A program made the translations under genes and the position numbers. A stretch of DNA of 64,000 bases from Parendozoicomonas callyspongiae. Lineage in GTDB: Bacteria; Pseudomonadota; Gammaproteobacteria; Pseudomonadales; Endozoicomonadaceae. Under the pieces are notes generated by a model. The model was not told where the DNA came from and did no database searches. It saw only the letters and a list, made by a program, of their open reading frames with translations. Of the stretch, positions 1-10,112 are shown one piece after another. The stretch lies in NCBI RefSeq assembly GCF_023502345.1, contig NZ_JAMFLX010000026.1, forward strand, positions 1 to 64,000, in the 5' to 3' direction. Within the stretch, counting starts at the first letter, position 1, and each line of letters begins with the position of its first letter.

Positions 1-212
1 AAAAGTTGAGAGTCAGATTTGATGTCTTTCCTCCACTCTTCGCACTTATCTGCCAGATCCAAAGCAGATAAATCCAGCTCGAAGTTGTCTGCATACCAGC
101 TGGTTGAGCGGATATATCGGTGACTTTTCTTCCAGGCCAGTGCCAATAATAATGGGTCAGTAATGTACTCATCAGACAGAGTTAATGACTGATACTTCTT
201 AAAACAGTCCAT
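1..212 (-). CDS. Partial protein, N-terminus only; possibly reverse-transcriptase-like
   Basis: An open frame starts at an ATG (complement of 210-212) and runs off the left edge, giving about 70 residues that begin MDCFKKYQSLTL and contain the stretches LALAWKKSHRYIRS and WYADNFELDLSALDL. It starts 8 bases after the hsdS stop on the same strand, so it is probably the last visible gene of the restriction operon. The N-terminal pattern reminds me of reverse-transcriptase-like proteins of defence loci that open with a similar Trp-Tyr-Ala-Asp segment. This is recollection, not a motif match, because the polymerase motifs would lie outside the window. The reading frame is well supported; the function is tentative. 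Confidence 0.5.
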   Translation of the reverse strand, partial: MDCFKKYQSLTLSDEYITDPLLLALAWKKSHRYIRSTSWYADNFELDLSALDLADKCEEWRKDIKSDSQL

Positions 213-220
213 GTTTATCC

Positions 221-1954
221 TTAACTGAGAGCACCTTCTACCATAGCATCGGCCAGATGCAGGCGGGTTTGCTGGGCTTGTTGGAGGTGGGTTTGGAGCT
301 GATTGCAAATCGCCAGTAGCTCATCCACTTTTTCAACAATGCGCTGCTGTTCATCTGTTGGTGGAAGAGGAAAACTGAAACTCCTGACTTTTTTACCGTT
401 CAGGGCTGGTTGCGCTCCACCATGTCCACCGCCTCTGTGCGCATGATATTTACTCTTGGCCCAAATCCAAACAAATTCTGGGACAACAAAATTTTCATTG
501 AATACAAAAGCCGCAATATTTTGGTTTGTGCAAGCATCAATCCCTAACAGTGCTGTTTGTCCTCTGGTTTTACCTTGCCCAATGATTGCCATCAGAAGAC
601 TTCTTGCAGGGATGATTGATGTGCTGGACTTACTCAAACCCTCAGGAGTTATTTTTTCTTTTGTATCCCAAATAATCTCATGTGCAACTTCTCCAGAACT
701 CACCCAAGGAATTTCGCCATTCCAATAAGTTGGCTCAGTTCTGCTTGGGGTGCTACCGAGGCGTATATCTGCAAAATCCTGAACAACAATTTTTTCCCAA
801 GTGGAAGGTAGGTCGCCTAACCCACCAATTGGCTGAACCTTAGGGTGCTTCTTGATCTTCTTCTCTTTGATCAACTGCGCCTTTTCGGCGGCGATTTTCT
901 CCAGCAGTACCGAAGCCGGTTCATCGTTCGGGTTCTGGGGAACCAGCTTGCCCATAACCGCCAGTTGCAGCACGGTTTGTTTGAGCTGGTCGATGCTCTC
1001 TTCAGTGGTGAACAGAGTGGTGAAATGCTCGGCAATGCGCAGCCAGTTCTGTTCCAGCTCGGCGGCATCGATGCTGCTGGTCAAGGTGGCGAGCAGGTTT
1101 TCGACCAGTGTCGCATGGGCGGTGAGGCTGGATTCGGTTTGCTGCTCCAGCTGATCGCACAGTGACATGAGTTCTTGGGCTTTAGCATCTATACGGATTT
1201 GTTCAGCTTCTGGTGGTACAGGAATAACACCAGAAAAAAACTGCTTATCATTGATAGCAGGATACGCAATGCCTGTCTGACAACTTTCAACGTATTTTAC
1301 AAAGCTGGGAGATCGCAAATAGCGATAGATAAATGAGCCTGACATGCCTCCCATTGGGTGTAAGATAGCAAAAGCGGTACTAGCTATCGGTTCTGGATCA
1401 AATGCCTGATTGATCACTGCAATATTCAACAAGTATGGTCTTACCGTTGAATATATAACTGTCCCTTCTTTTACTAGCTTTCGCGCACGCGAAGGGGCTT
1501 CACCAGCTTCGAGGATATTTGGTTCGCTAATGTATCCAAGCTCTTTGTTTATAGCCCCTACATCAATATATGTGAATTGCTGGTCTGGCTTTTTCTGGCC
1601 CCATTCTCTGCCAATATCCTCAAGTCTTGCCCATGCCCAGCCAGCAGGTATATCAAAAGGCTTTTCATTCTCAGTGATATCAAGAAACTTCCGAGGCTTT
1701 TTAATTTCTTTGGATTCAAATAATTGCGCTTTCTCAGATGCAATTCGATTCAAAAGGGCAGAGGCTGGCTCATCTTCAGGATTCTGAGTAACAAGCTTAC
1801 CTCGTACTGCAAGCTCGCGAATAAGCTCACGTAATTTCTTAATGCCATAAAGCTCAACCTTCTTACTGGAACCACGCCCGGTAGCATTTCGTTTCTGAAC
1901 CGCCAGCGCCCAGTTGGCAATATTGTCGGTAATCAGATTTTCTACATCACTCAT
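221..1954 (-). CDS. hsdS: Type I restriction-modification specificity subunit HsdS
   Basis: HsdS gives the type I complex its DNA target: each of two target-recognition domains reads one half of a bipartite site. The 577-residue protein shows the expected duplication. Two conserved helical segments (about residues 37-80 and 322-372) share the pattern LAVxGKLVxQNPxDEPAS followed by LLxxIAxEKAQL, and each precedes a variable domain (about 95-265 and 385-545). Each variable domain opens with a Trp-rich stretch (GWAWARLEDIG; STWEKIVVQDFA). A C-terminal coiled coil ends in QLQTHLQQAQQTR. The ATG overlaps the hsdM stop by one base (TAATG), so translation is probably coupled. Length is at the upper end of the family. 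Confidence 0.93.
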   Translation of the reverse strand: MSDVENLITDNIANWALAVQKRNATGRGSSKKVELYGIKKLRELIRELAVRGKLVTQNPEDEPASALLNRIASEKAQLFESKEIKKPRKFLDITENEKPFDIPAGWAWARLEDIGREWGQKKPDQQFTYIDVGAINKELGYISEPNILEAGEAPSRARKLVKEGTVIYSTVRPYLLNIAVINQAFDPEPIASTAFAILHPMGGMSGSFIYRYLRSPSFVKYVESCQTGIAYPAINDKQFFSGVIPVPPEAEQIRIDAKAQELMSLCDQLEQQTESSLTAHATLVENLLATLTSSIDAAELEQNWLRIAEHFTTLFTTEESIDQLKQTVLQLAVMGKLVPQNPNDEPASVLLEKIAAEKAQLIKEKKIKKHPKVQPIGGLGDLPSTWEKIVVQDFADIRLGSTPSRTEPTYWNGEIPWVSSGEVAHEIIWDTKEKITPEGLSKSSTSIIPARSLLMAIIGQGKTRGQTALLGIDACTNQNIAAFVFNENFVVPEFVWIWAKSKYHAHRGGGHGGAQPALNGKKVRSFSFPLPPTDEQQRIVEKVDELLAICNQLQTHLQQAQQTRLHLADAMVEGALS

Positions 1955-3435
1955 TACTGCTTACCTTCACTCAGGGCTTCACCCAGAATATCTTTCAGCT
2001 GGTTCAGCAACCCATGAATCTGTTCCTGCTGCTGGGCATAATCTGCCAGCAGTTCTTCCGGGTCATGGATGATGATTTCGCCAACGTGAGGGTTTTTGAT
2101 ATCCAGGTTGAAGTTGCGGTTGATGATTTCATCAATGCTGACTTTCCAGGCGTGTTCATTTTCTACCCGTGCTGCAAAACCATCAGCTTCATCGCCCCAC
2201 CATGCCTGTTCTGCCTTGAACTCCTCAAACTTCATGGGTTTGGTTTTGCTGTAGTTCTTTACGCCTTCCGGATAAGGGTGCTCGTAGAACCAGATATCTT
2301 TGGTGGGCTGGCCCTTGGTAAAGAACAGCAGGTTGGTTTTAATGCCGGTGTAGGGGTTAAATACGCCGTTGGGCAGGCGCACTATGGTGTGCAGGTTGCA
2401 CTCTTCACACAGCAGCTTCTTGATCTTGGTTTTTACGCCTTCACCAAACAGGGTGCCATCGGGCAGCACCACCGCAGCTCTGCCCCCTTTCTTTGCTGAA
2501 GAGCCAGCCAGAATTTCGATAATTAGCTGCAGGAAAAGGTCGGCTGTTTCCCGGGTCTGCATTTCTGCCGGGAAGTTTTTCTCAATGCCGTCTTCCTCTG
2601 TGCCACCAAAAGGCGGGTTGGTGACGATCACATCAATCTCTTCATCCCAGCTGGAGAGAGGCTTGCTCAGGGTGTTGCCGTGTTTGATCTGCACCGGCAC
2701 TTCAATACCGTGCAGCAGCATATTGGTGGTGCAGAGCAGATGGGGCAGCTGTTTTTTCTCAACACCGTGAATCTGCTTCTGCAGGGTCTGGTGATCTTCC
2801 GTGGTTTTGACGTAGTTGTTTTTTACATGGTCAAAGGAGCAGGAGAGAAAGCCACCGGTTCCGCAGGCCGGGTCCATAATGCTTTCGCCCAGCTGAGGGT
2901 TCACTCTGTCTACCATAAAGCGGGTGACGGCACGGGGGGTGTAGAACTCACCGGCATTGCCTGCGCTTTGCAGGTCTTTCAGGATTTTTTCGTAGAGATC
3001 ATTAAACAGGTGTCGCTCTTTGGAGCTGGTAAAGTCGATCTCGTTCAGCTTGTTGATCACCTGGCGCAGCAGGGTGCCGTTCTTCATATAGTTGAAGGCA
3101 TCACTGAAGGCTTCTTTCACCACAAAACCACGGGGGTTGGTATCAATTGGGGCGGTCAGGTTTTTCAGGTCGGGGAACAGCTCATCATTGACGAAAGCGA
3201 GCAGTTCATCGCCGGTAATACCCTGCTTATCGGCTGCCCAGTTGCGCCACAGATACTCATCGGGAATGGGCGTGCGGTAGTGATCCAGCTCAAATTCCAG
3301 CTCTTCTTCCTGGGCATCAAAGATTTTCAGGAACAGCAGCCAGGACATCTGGCCCAGACGCTGGGCATCGCCATCGACGCCTGCATCCTTTCGCATAATG
3401 TCCTGGATGGATTTGATAACGGAACTGATTGACAT
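1954..3435 (-). CDS. hsdM: Type I restriction-modification DNA methyltransferase subunit HsdM
   Basis: This is an adenine-N6 methyltransferase that, with HsdS, methylates the recognition site. The 493-residue protein has the helical HsdM N-terminal domain (about 5-140), the S-adenosylmethionine-binding motif I DPACGTGGF at 188-196, and the catalytic motif IV NPPF at 273-276. The lead-in segment GEFYTPRAVTRFM is characteristic of the family. Length is normal (about 490-520). It lies between hsdR (88 bases upstream) and hsdS (one-base overlap) on the same strand, the usual order of a type I operon. No lesions are seen, so the methyltransferase should be active. Confidence 0.96.
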   Translation of the reverse strand: MSISSVIKSIQDIMRKDAGVDGDAQRLGQMSWLLFLKIFDAQEEELEFELDHYRTPIPDEYLWRNWAADKQGITGDELLAFVNDELFPDLKNLTAPIDTNPRGFVVKEAFSDAFNYMKNGTLLRQVINKLNEIDFTSSKERHLFNDLYEKILKDLQSAGNAGEFYTPRAVTRFMVDRVNPQLGESIMDPACGTGGFLSCSFDHVKNNYVKTTEDHQTLQKQIHGVEKKQLPHLLCTTNMLLHGIEVPVQIKHGNTLSKPLSSWDEEIDVIVTNPPFGGTEEDGIEKNFPAEMQTRETADLFLQLIIEILAGSSAKKGGRAAVVLPDGTLFGEGVKTKIKKLLCEECNLHTIVRLPNGVFNPYTGIKTNLLFFTKGQPTKDIWFYEHPYPEGVKNYSKTKPMKFEEFKAEQAWWGDEADGFAARVENEHAWKVSIDEIINRNFNLDIKNPHVGEIIIHDPEELLADYAQQQEQIHGLLNQLKDILGEALSEGKQ

Positions 3436-3523
3436 GGTGTTCTCTTAAACAGGTTGATGTACACAAGGCTGAACCCCACGCTGTAGATAAGCGTCACGGT
3501 CAGCCTTGTGCAGTGCAAATAAA

Positions 3524-5971
3524 TTAGGCGATGCGGTAAATCTCGGCTTCCAGTTCGCTGATGGCTTTTTCGTAATCAGCAGGCTTGCCGAAGCCCTTTT
3601 GTACAATTTCTTTGGGGCGGCCCATTTGAGGGAAAGGTTCTACTTTCAGAACGCTCTTCTTCTCAATCTCCAGTACACCTTCATCGGCGTATTTATCCAG
3701 CAGGGTGTTGAGGACTGATTGGGCGGTTTCGGAGTACTTGGTGAAGTAGTTGCGCTTCTTCACATTCTCGGCCCGCTCTTTGCGGGTGAGGGGCGGCTGA
3801 TCGTACACCACGTGGCAGATCAGGTCGAAAGGGTCCAGCTCTTTGCCGATTTTCTGTTCTACTTCCTGCAGCAAGAGCTCCCAGATTATGCCTTCTCGTT
3901 CCAGCTCATCAATAATGGCTTGCTTGCGCTCGGCGGCATTCCATTTTTTGGTGAACTCATCCAGAGAGGCAAACTGTTTGGCAATGGTTTTGCGGGTGTA
4001 ATCCTTAAAGGATTCCGTCACCAGCTTGCCATCGGTATCGTAATACTGAACCCGCTCGGCAACGGCTTTAACGGTAACGCCGTTCACATGGTATTTGCGA
4101 ACCTGGTTTTCTTCACCGGGCAGCTCGCCGTCTGTGGTATCGCCCCAGGGTTCTTCTTCACCGATCTCCTCACCGTTCTGTTCACTAGCGCCGCCGGGAT
4201 CATCTCCTGAGGTTTCACCATCCTCTGGCTGATCGTCATTGTTCAGAATATCTTCCAGATCGGACTCTTCATCGTTGATATCTTTGGGCTTGGTGGTGAT
4301 CACCTTTTCCGGAATACCGTCAAAGCGTTCATCGGCAAACAGCTCGGTGGCTTTTTTGAAGTCCAGGATGGTGAACCAGAGCTTGTTGTATTTGTCATCA
4401 ATCCGGGTACCCCGGCCAATAATCTGCTTGAACTTGGTCATGGACTGGATGTTCTGATCCAGCACCACAAGTTTGCAGGTTTTGGCATCAACCCCAGTGG
4501 TCATCAGCTCTGAAGTGGTTGCAATAACCGGGTAAGGCTTTTTCGGGTTGATAAAGTTATCCAGCTGGGCCTTGCCAACTTCATCATCCCCGGTGATCTT
4601 CATCACGTACTTATCGCTTTTATCTACCTGATCCTTGTTCAGGTTGACCAGCGCCCGGCGCATACGTTCGGCGTGGTTGATATCGTTGCAGAACACAATG
4701 GTTTTGGCCATTGGGTCAGTACGCTTGAGATAGTTGGTGATGGTCTGCGCCACCAGTTCGGTGCGCTCATCAATCACCATAGTGCGATCAAAATCTTTCT
4801 GGTTGTAAATGCGGTCTTCGATCAGCTCGCCATGTTTATCCACCTGCCCTTTGGTGGGCCGCCAGCCCTGCAGATCCACATCAATATCAACCCGCACAAC
4901 CTTGTAAGGCGCGAGGAAACCATCTTCGATACCTTCCTTCAGGGAGTAGGTGTAAACCGGGTCGCCAAAGTAATCGGCGTTGGAAACATCATCAGTCTCC
5001 TTGGGCGTAGCGGTCAGACCAATCTGGGTGGCACTGCTGAAATATTCCAGAATCTCACGCCATGCGCTGTCTTCCGATGCGCTGCCACGGTGGCACTCGT
5101 CGATAACAATCAGATCAAAGAAATCCGGGTCAACCTGTTTGAAGGCTTTCTGATGTTCTTCTGGGCCAGTGAGAGCCTGGTAAAGAGCCAGATGGATTTC
5201 ATAGGAGGGGTCAACCGTGCGCTTTTGCACTTTGGTCATGGCCGAGCCAAAGGGCTGAAAATCATTACTCTTTGATTGGTCAACCAGCACATTACGGTCG
5301 GCCAGAAACAGAATGCGTTTCTTGTTCTTGGCTTTCCATAACCGCCAGATAATCTGGAAGGCGGTATAGGTTTTGCCGGTTCCTGTGGCCATGACCAGCA
5401 ACACACGATCCTGCCCGGCAGAGATGGCTTCTACGGATTTGTTAATGGCCTGCAGCTGATAGTAGCGGGGAGACTTGCCACTGCCATCGTCATGATAATC
5501 CTGAGTAATAATGGGAAGCTGCTGTTCTGTGTAGCCTTTCCAGATACAGAACTTCTGCCAGAGTTTTTGCGGTGTCGGGAAATCATTCAGGCTGATTTCT
5601 GTTTCCAGCTGCGTTGGGTTTGTTTTGTCATGAAAGATAAAACCATCACCATTGGAAGCAAACACGAAAGGCACTTCCAGCAGTTTGGCGTAATCCAAAC
5701 CCTGCTGCATACCTTTGCCCATCTCATGCTTGTTGGCCTTGGCTTCAATCACGGCCAGAGGCATGCTGGGCTTGTGATACAGCACGATATCTGCAGATTT
5801 CACCTTCTTGCGGGCAGCAACCTTCCCACGCACCACCACCTTGCCGTCACGAAGTTTCACTTCCTGACGGATCTGGGTCAGATCATCCCAGCCTGCATCC
5901 TTCACGGCTGGCAGGATGAATTTGGTAATGATGTCGGTTTCGGTGAGCTTGGATTTATCTATGCTTGCCAC
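3524..5971 (-). CDS. hsdR: Type I restriction endonuclease subunit HsdR
   Basis: HsdR is the ATP-driven translocase and nuclease of the type I complex and cuts unmethylated DNA away from the recognition site. In the 815 residues an N-terminal PD-(D/E)xK nuclease has D61 and the E76-A-K78 pair. Next come superfamily 2 helicase motifs: Walker A MATGTGKT at about 194-201, DECH at 289-292, LTATP, and a motif VI region [10 protein letters not shown]. An acidic Glu/Asp-rich linker (about 590-640) leads to an EcoEI-type C-terminal domain. It is the first of the three hsd genes on the minus strand. No frameshift is seen and length is normal for the EcoEI branch. Confidence 0.95.
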   Translation of the reverse strand: MASIDKSKLTETDIITKFILPAVKDAGWDDLTQIRQEVKLRDGKVVVRGKVAARKKVKSADIVLYHKPSMPLAVIEAKANKHEMGKGMQQGLDYAKLLEVPFVFASNGDGFIFHDKTNPTQLETEISLNDFPTPQKLWQKFCIWKGYTEQQLPIITQDYHDDGSGKSPRYYQLQAINKSVEAISAGQDRVLLVMATGTGKTYTAFQIIWRLWKAKNKKRILFLADRNVLVDQSKSNDFQPFGSAMTKVQKRTVDPSYEIHLALYQALTGPEEHQKAFKQVDPDFFDLIVIDECHRGSASEDSAWREILEYFSSATQIGLTATPKETDDVSNADYFGDPVYTYSLKEGIEDGFLAPYKVVRVDIDVDLQGWRPTKGQVDKHGELIEDRIYNQKDFDRTMVIDERTELVAQTITNYLKRTDPMAKTIVFCNDINHAERMRRALVNLNKDQVDKSDKYVMKITGDDEVGKAQLDNFINPKKPYPVIATTSELMTTGVDAKTCKLVVLDQNIQSMTKFKQIIGRGTRIDDKYNKLWFTILDFKKATELFADERFDGIPEKVITTKPKDINDEESDLEDILNNDDQPEDGETSGDDPGGASEQNGEEIGEEEPWGDTTDGELPGEENQVRKYHVNGVTVKAVAERVQYYDTDGKLVTESFKDYTRKTIAKQFASLDEFTKKWNAAERKQAIIDELEREGIIWELLLQEVEQKIGKELDPFDLICHVVYDQPPLTRKERAENVKKRNYFTKYSETAQSVLNTLLDKYADEGVLEIEKKSVLKVEPFPQMGRPKEIVQKGFGKPADYEKAISELEAEIYRIA

Positions 5972-6182
5972 TGCTGCGCTTCCGTCCGCGTGGAGGTAAG
6001 TGGGGATTTTCGCATAAAAAGCAGTGAGTAAAACAGCGTAGGATTTACTGAACTGGATAGGAGGGTATGCCTGACACTAAAGTTCAGAGTGTTCCTGACC
6101 GCAATATGGCAGGATTATACCTTGCCAGAAATACTGTTATCACTTGGAAGGGCTGAGCTGTAATGCTTTTCCGGGCGATGAT

Positions 6183-6470
6183 TTATGCTTTTCTGGATGC
6201 TTCAGATCCAGCCAGTTTGGCAAGGTGCGCTAACCTGCCACCTCTCATATCTCTTAAAGTTGGCCTTCGTCTTAATTGCTCGGTTGATATATCCAACAGC
6301 ATTGCAATGTGGTGGGCCTCATCAGAGGTTAAATGAACATTTTCCTCCTGAAGAGTATCAATAGATAGTCTGGACAGATATGGATCCTGAGAAATGGATT
6401 CCAGGTTAACTACCAGTGCTTTGCACCAGGTTGCCACACAGTATGTCTCAGAATATTGGTTCATTTGCAC
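6183..6470 (-). CDS. Small hypothetical protein between the xre regulator and hsdR
   Basis: A 95-residue frame in the same orientation as the restriction genes, 52 bases after the xre-like gene and 211 bases before hsdR. It is probably helical, with a Cys pair (YCVATWCKALVV) near the start and a basic C-terminal half (QLRRRPTLRDMRGGRLAHLAKL). I recognise no domain. Its position suggests an accessory or regulatory partner of the restriction system. A fragment of a longer gene is also possible. Codon use looks like that of its neighbours. Confidence 0.5.
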   Translation of the reverse strand: MQMNQYSETYCVATWCKALVVNLESISQDPYLSRLSIDTLQEENVHLTSDEAHHIAMLLDISTEQLRRRPTLRDMRGGRLAHLAKLAGSEASRKA

Positions 6471-6522
6471 AAAAGAACTGGCGCTGTGATTAAAGAGTAC
6501 AGGGTTAATAATTATCGAGTAA

Positions 6523-6738
6523 TTATAACTCCCAGTCGAAAAGATCTCTTATCTTTATACCCAGAGCGCTTGCCAGCCTTGCCATACTTTCGAGGGTAAG
6601 ATTTTTCTCTCCCCTCTCAATGTCGCCAATATATGTACGGTTGAGTTTTGCCCTGTGTGCAAGCTCTTCCTGAGTCAGAGTTTGTTGCTCTCGCACTTCT
6701 CGCAATCGTTGCCCAAATTTCCTCTGAACCGTTGACAA
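6523..6738 (-). CDS. XRE-family helix-turn-helix regulator, controller-protein-like
   Basis: This 71-residue protein is almost entirely one Cro/C1-type HTH domain: FGQRLREVREQQTLTQEEL, then the recognition helix region LNRTYIGDIERGEKN, ending in LGIKIRDLFDWEL. Size and sequence fit the controller (C) proteins that time expression of restriction-modification genes, and also generic single-domain XRE repressors. It is the promoter-proximal gene of the minus-strand group that leads into hsdR-hsdM-hsdS, which favours the controller role. No operator was identified. The divergent plus-strand gene starts about 130 bases away. Confidence 0.85.
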   Translation of the reverse strand: MSTVQRKFGQRLREVREQQTLTQEELAHRAKLNRTYIGDIERGEKNLTLESMARLASALGIKIRDLFDWEL

Positions 6739-6867
6739 AGCCAGTATCCTTTCCGCTAAATGAAAGAATACTGATTTCCAGTACGGTATTAGCTCTACCG
6801 TCTATAATGGTCATTTTGTAAATTCTGCATTCATGCATACCACCTGTAATGGTTGGAGTCATTTGTG

Positions 6868-7215
6868 ATGGCAAGAAAAACGACCACTAAAGCTTTTCGG
6901 GAACATGCTGTTTATATGGTTCGTTCTGGAATGAGTACTGTGCAGGTTGCCAAGGAGCTGGACGTTGAACACCATAAAGTTCAACGCTGGTGCAAAAATA
7001 GTGATGATGCCCTTATGTTTTCAACACTGTTGGATACTCATAAGGCTGGAATAGAGGAGCCATCACCCACAAGTGGAGGGACACCAAAATCTTCGGAGAA
7101 AGAGATAAAGAATCTGCAACGAGAAAATCGCCACCTGCGAGAGCTTGTTCAGCTGAGTACCCAGTGGATTTCAACTTATGTGGCTATGCAGGGAGAGCGT
7201 CAATTGAAGTCGTGA
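6868..7215 (+). pseudogene. IS3-family transposase OrfA-like remnant
   Basis: About 115 residues from the ATG at 6868. A GGAG ten bases upstream favours this start over the in-frame TTG at 6853. The N-terminal half is a transposase-type HTH (AFREHAVYMVRSGMSTVQVAKEL with a following QRWCKN helix). The C-terminal half has a leucine-zipper-like segment, EIKNLQRENRHLRELVQ, typical of IS3 OrfA. No OrfB with a DDE catalytic domain follows and no terminal inverted repeats were found, so this is an orphan remnant. It could instead be a standalone DNA-binding protein derived from OrfA. Confidence 0.6.
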
Positions 7216-7856
7216 AGTAAATATGTGTTGGTGATCTGTGCGTGTATACCTTAGTGGGACTTCTGTACAAACTAGTTCTACAGTTATAAAGCCGCCTAGT
7301 TATTGGCGCCTGTAATACAGGCACATTGCCTTCATAATTCAGATTAGTGCAAAACTAGCATTATGTTTCTGAACGGACACCGGACTTTACCAGCCAGTCA
7401 TGAGGTATCGGCTTTCTCAGTTCTTGTTCTGTTAAGTCCATAGCCCTTTCTTCCTCTCTTACTTTCGTTTATGGCATTATTTGCACTCCTTTTTCTGCTT
7501 CCTACACAATCAAAGAATCCTGTTTTTTGGGCTGAAATGATTAATCCATACTTTTCACTGGTCACATGATAAAACTGAAAAAATGTAGTAATGGACAGCA
7601 ACATGGCAACACCTATTACAAGATTGAAACCTTTCTACTTTTATACTTTCACCCTTACTCCATTGAGTATTGATAAATATCAATAGAATAAATTACGTGA
7701 GGAATATCATCAAAATTCTAGATCATGTACCCAATACATAATGGAGATTGAAGGCACTCACTTGCTTCATTGTATTTTTCGAAAACGAAAAATATTTTTC
7801 ATACTCTTTCTGATAAATATTTTTCATAGTGTTTAATAATCGTACTACTGAATATT
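7216..7856. other. Long AT-rich intergenic region
   Basis: There is no convincing gene in 641 bases. AT content rises toward the right end, just before the HIRAN/GIY-YIG gene, and includes the short repeats listed separately. The minus-strand frame at 7398-7604 has no recognisable features. Confidence 0.5.
7787..7828. promoter_or_regulatory. Palindrome plus 14-base direct repeat upstream of the HIRAN/GIY-YIG gene
   Basis: A perfect 14-base palindrome, GAAAAATATTTTTC, lies at 7787-7800. A direct repeat AAATATTTTTCATA occurs at 7790-7803 and 7815-7828, a 25-base period, ending 28 bases before the ATG at 7857. Position and phasing suggest a promoter or operator region, though AT-rich sequence makes such repeats more likely by chance. 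Confidence 0.35.
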
Positions 7857-9032
7857 ATGAACCATTTTGAAACAGAGACAGTTAAAGTTGTTGGTACATG
7901 CTATGTCGATAGCGACGGGTTAGATCAAAATATTTTCTTTGAAGATATTACGAGAGGGTCTGAAATAACGCTAATTAGGAATCCTGAAAACGAGCATGAC
8001 TCGAATGCAATACAGGTTCATGCCTCAGGAAAAATGCTAGGACATATTCCCAGAATTATTGCTGGCGAAAGGTTAGCACATATTCTTGATTCAGGAAACG
8101 AGTACCAAGCTTCTATATCTAGAAAAATGGTTCGTGGTGACAATGTGTACTTTGCAATTTCATTGTCAACATTCCCTAAATCCAAGAAGACAAATAAAGA
8201 AGCCAAAAAGCCAGATACAAATAATCTTAACTCTAATAATTACAATAGCAGCAAATGTACCAAGCAAGCTATCAGGCATTCAATTTTAAATATTCCATTT
8301 TCTTCGATAAATAACTTACAGGAACACTTTAAGAATGCTGACAAAAAATGCGGCATATATTGTCTCTGGAGCAGTGATCACAAAAGCTATATTGGACAAT
8401 CTAAAGATATTGGAAGGAGGTGGAGAGATCACTATCAGAAGTTGATTGAGGGAACACACGAAAACTCAGATTTACAGTCAGCCTGGGCAAGAGCTGGACA
8501 AAATAAATTCAGGTTTGACGTTATCATTGAAACTCGCGAATCAGAGTTAGATTACTATGAACTGTACTATATAATTGAGTTTGATACATTTCTACATGGA
8601 TATAACCAAACACCAGATGGTCTAGGAAAATTCAATAAACCCTCAAAAATTAAAGAAAACTCAGCAATATCAAGTGAAGATAAAAAGGAAGACCCTGATC
8701 AAAACATGGAGAATGATAAACGTTTTCATTATACCATCCCAGACCCTTATTTTGCGTACAAATCTAGAATACTTTCAACAGGATTAGGTCGTGGAATCCG
8801 TGTGTGGCGTAATAAAGAGGAGTATAAGAATACTGATAAACCTCAAATAAATGAAAAAAGAATCAACATTTTACTAGATGTAATTATTATTTTCCTACCA
8901 ATCTTTATATCGAGTGTAATCAATAACTCAGTAACAAGAGAGTGGGTAATTTGTGCCTCAATCATTGCCAGCTGGAGAATTTCTAGAGCCGCAGCCATTA
9001 CATACAAAAAGTACATTGATGTGAGGCTGTAA
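7857..9032 (+). CDS. HIRAN domain + GIY-YIG nuclease + C-terminal membrane segment
   Basis: A 391-residue protein with three parts. Residues about 5-105 match the HIRAN fold (VVGTCYVDSDG, LIRNPENEHDSNAIQV, LGHIPR), which in other proteins binds DNA ends or 3' termini. Residues about 165-256 form a GIY-YIG nuclease: CGIYCLW, SYIGQSKDIGRRWRDH with the catalytic Arg, and a downstream Glu in the YELYYII segment before GYNQTPDGLG. Residues about 337-356 and 362-381 are hydrophobic and could be membrane helices. The gene is clearly AT-rich against the core genes and lies 1 kb from a restriction operon. I infer a defence or mobile-element nuclease; a phage-type homing nuclease is the alternative. 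No strong Shine-Dalgarno is seen at the ATG. Confidence 0.8.
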   Translation: MNHFETETVKVVGTCYVDSDGLDQNIFFEDITRGSEITLIRNPENEHDSNAIQVHASGKMLGHIPRIIAGERLAHILDSGNEYQASISRKMVRGDNVYFAISLSTFPKSKKTNKEAKKPDTNNLNSNNYNSSKCTKQAIRHSILNIPFSSINNLQEHFKNADKKCGIYCLWSSDHKSYIGQSKDIGRRWRDHYQKLIEGTHENSDLQSAWARAGQNKFRFDVIIETRESELDYYELYYIIEFDTFLHGYNQTPDGLGKFNKPSKIKENSAISSEDKKEDPDQNMENDKRFHYTIPDPYFAYKSRILSTGLGRGIRVWRNKEEYKNTDKPQINEKRINILLDVIIIFLPIFISSVINNSVTREWVICASIIASWRISRAAAITYKKYIDVRL

Positions 9033-9590
9033 AAGTGGAACACCTAATTCATATCACATGTTAAATTTACAGCCGATTAAACCTTGGAAAAATAGGGATA
9101 CTCCATTACCTTCCATTTCAAAACCTGCATCATAAAAGGAGACCTGTTTTTTATTCTAAAAACCATTCGAACTGAAGTAGGAAAACATGAATACCAAGAA
9201 GACTAAAGCTAATACTAAAGAATCCACGACATCCATTTAATCATAAAGTGGCCTGAACGACTTCCTAAAGGAACTCACCAAAGTAATCATATAGGTTACA
9301 CACTCTTCTGAGTTTTTTTAAACCAATCTCTCTCAGAGCAATATATGGAATGATTGCGTTCACGGGTGGAACCATTCTTTCTTTTCTTGTTGAGTGTATA
9401 ATGGGCTGATTCTCTATCAACACTAACTTATTAATTATTTTTTTGATGTGAATTTGTACATAGAATGCATTTGATAAATGGATTTGTTTGTACTTTGTTC
9501 TTGTAATTCAATTCAGGTAATTGCACCTATATTCCTAAATTCTTTGAGCACCTAAAATTAGCCTCTGTTTAGATCAAGGAATGGACTCAG
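9033..9590. other. Intergenic, AT-rich, no supported gene
   Basis: 558 bases without a frame I can support. A 17-codon Lys/Thr-rich frame near 9187 is the only short candidate and is too short to judge. The sequence just before 9591 is AT-rich and could hold the promoter of the lipoprotein gene. Confidence 0.45.
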
Positions 9591-10112
9591 ATGAAAAATA
9601 TTCTACTTTGTGTTTTTGTTTCTTTTTTTATGACCGGCTGCTTTGCGCCTGAAGAAAAAGTCAACTCGCTAGAAACAACTCTTAAAGAGTTAGAAAGCAA
9701 AATGAAAAATGCGACTGCTGAAATTGACAATCTAAAGAATGAGCTTGGACCTTATAAGTATATAGGGTTAGACCCAGAAATCAGAATCGAAATTGGTAAA
9801 ATTCATATTACTAAGACCACGTACAGTGAAAAAGGCGCTTATTCGATTAATGCTGTACAACAAAATCTGAACTTCCCATTTGATGAGTACACCGTGGCGT
9901 TGAAGTTTGATGTTATGGATGATTCTCAAAATGTGGTCTGTACTAAAAAGCAGAATATCACCATGGCGGGCAAGATTGGAGGTGTGAAGGTTTCACAAGC
10001 TTTTATGAACTGTCCTGGTGTTCGTTCCGGTTACTATCATGCTGACAATATCGCCTTCGACTGGTTGTTTGACAGCGGGATATTCGAGCCTGTCTCTATC
10101 AAGCACATCTAA
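9591..10112 (+). CDS. Small lipoprotein of unknown function
   Basis: A 173-residue protein with a type II signal peptide: basic start, hydrophobic core LLCVFVSFF and lipobox MTGC with Cys17 as the lipidation site. A short coiled coil follows (VNSLETTLKELESKMKNATAEIDNLKNEL read in two parts, about residues 25-53), then a beta-rich domain with two cysteines (VVCTKK, NCPGV) that could form a disulfide. It is probably tethered to a periplasmic membrane face. No family was recognised. It sits in the accessory island, just before the island copy of ttcA. Confidence 0.7.
   Translation: MKNILLCVFVSFFMTGCFAPEEKVNSLETTLKELESKMKNATAEIDNLKNELGPYKYIGLDPEIRIEIGKIHITKTTYSEKGAYSINAVQQNLNFPFDEYTVALKFDVMDDSQNVVCTKKQNITMAGKIGGVKVSQAFMNCPGVRSGYYHADNIAFDWLFDSGIFEPVSIKHI

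Noticed and set aside
2680-3432. Long plus-strand frame (250 codons) opposite hsdM
   Set aside because: It is antisense to a well-supported methyltransferase gene and has no domain, so it is a shadow of the coding strand.
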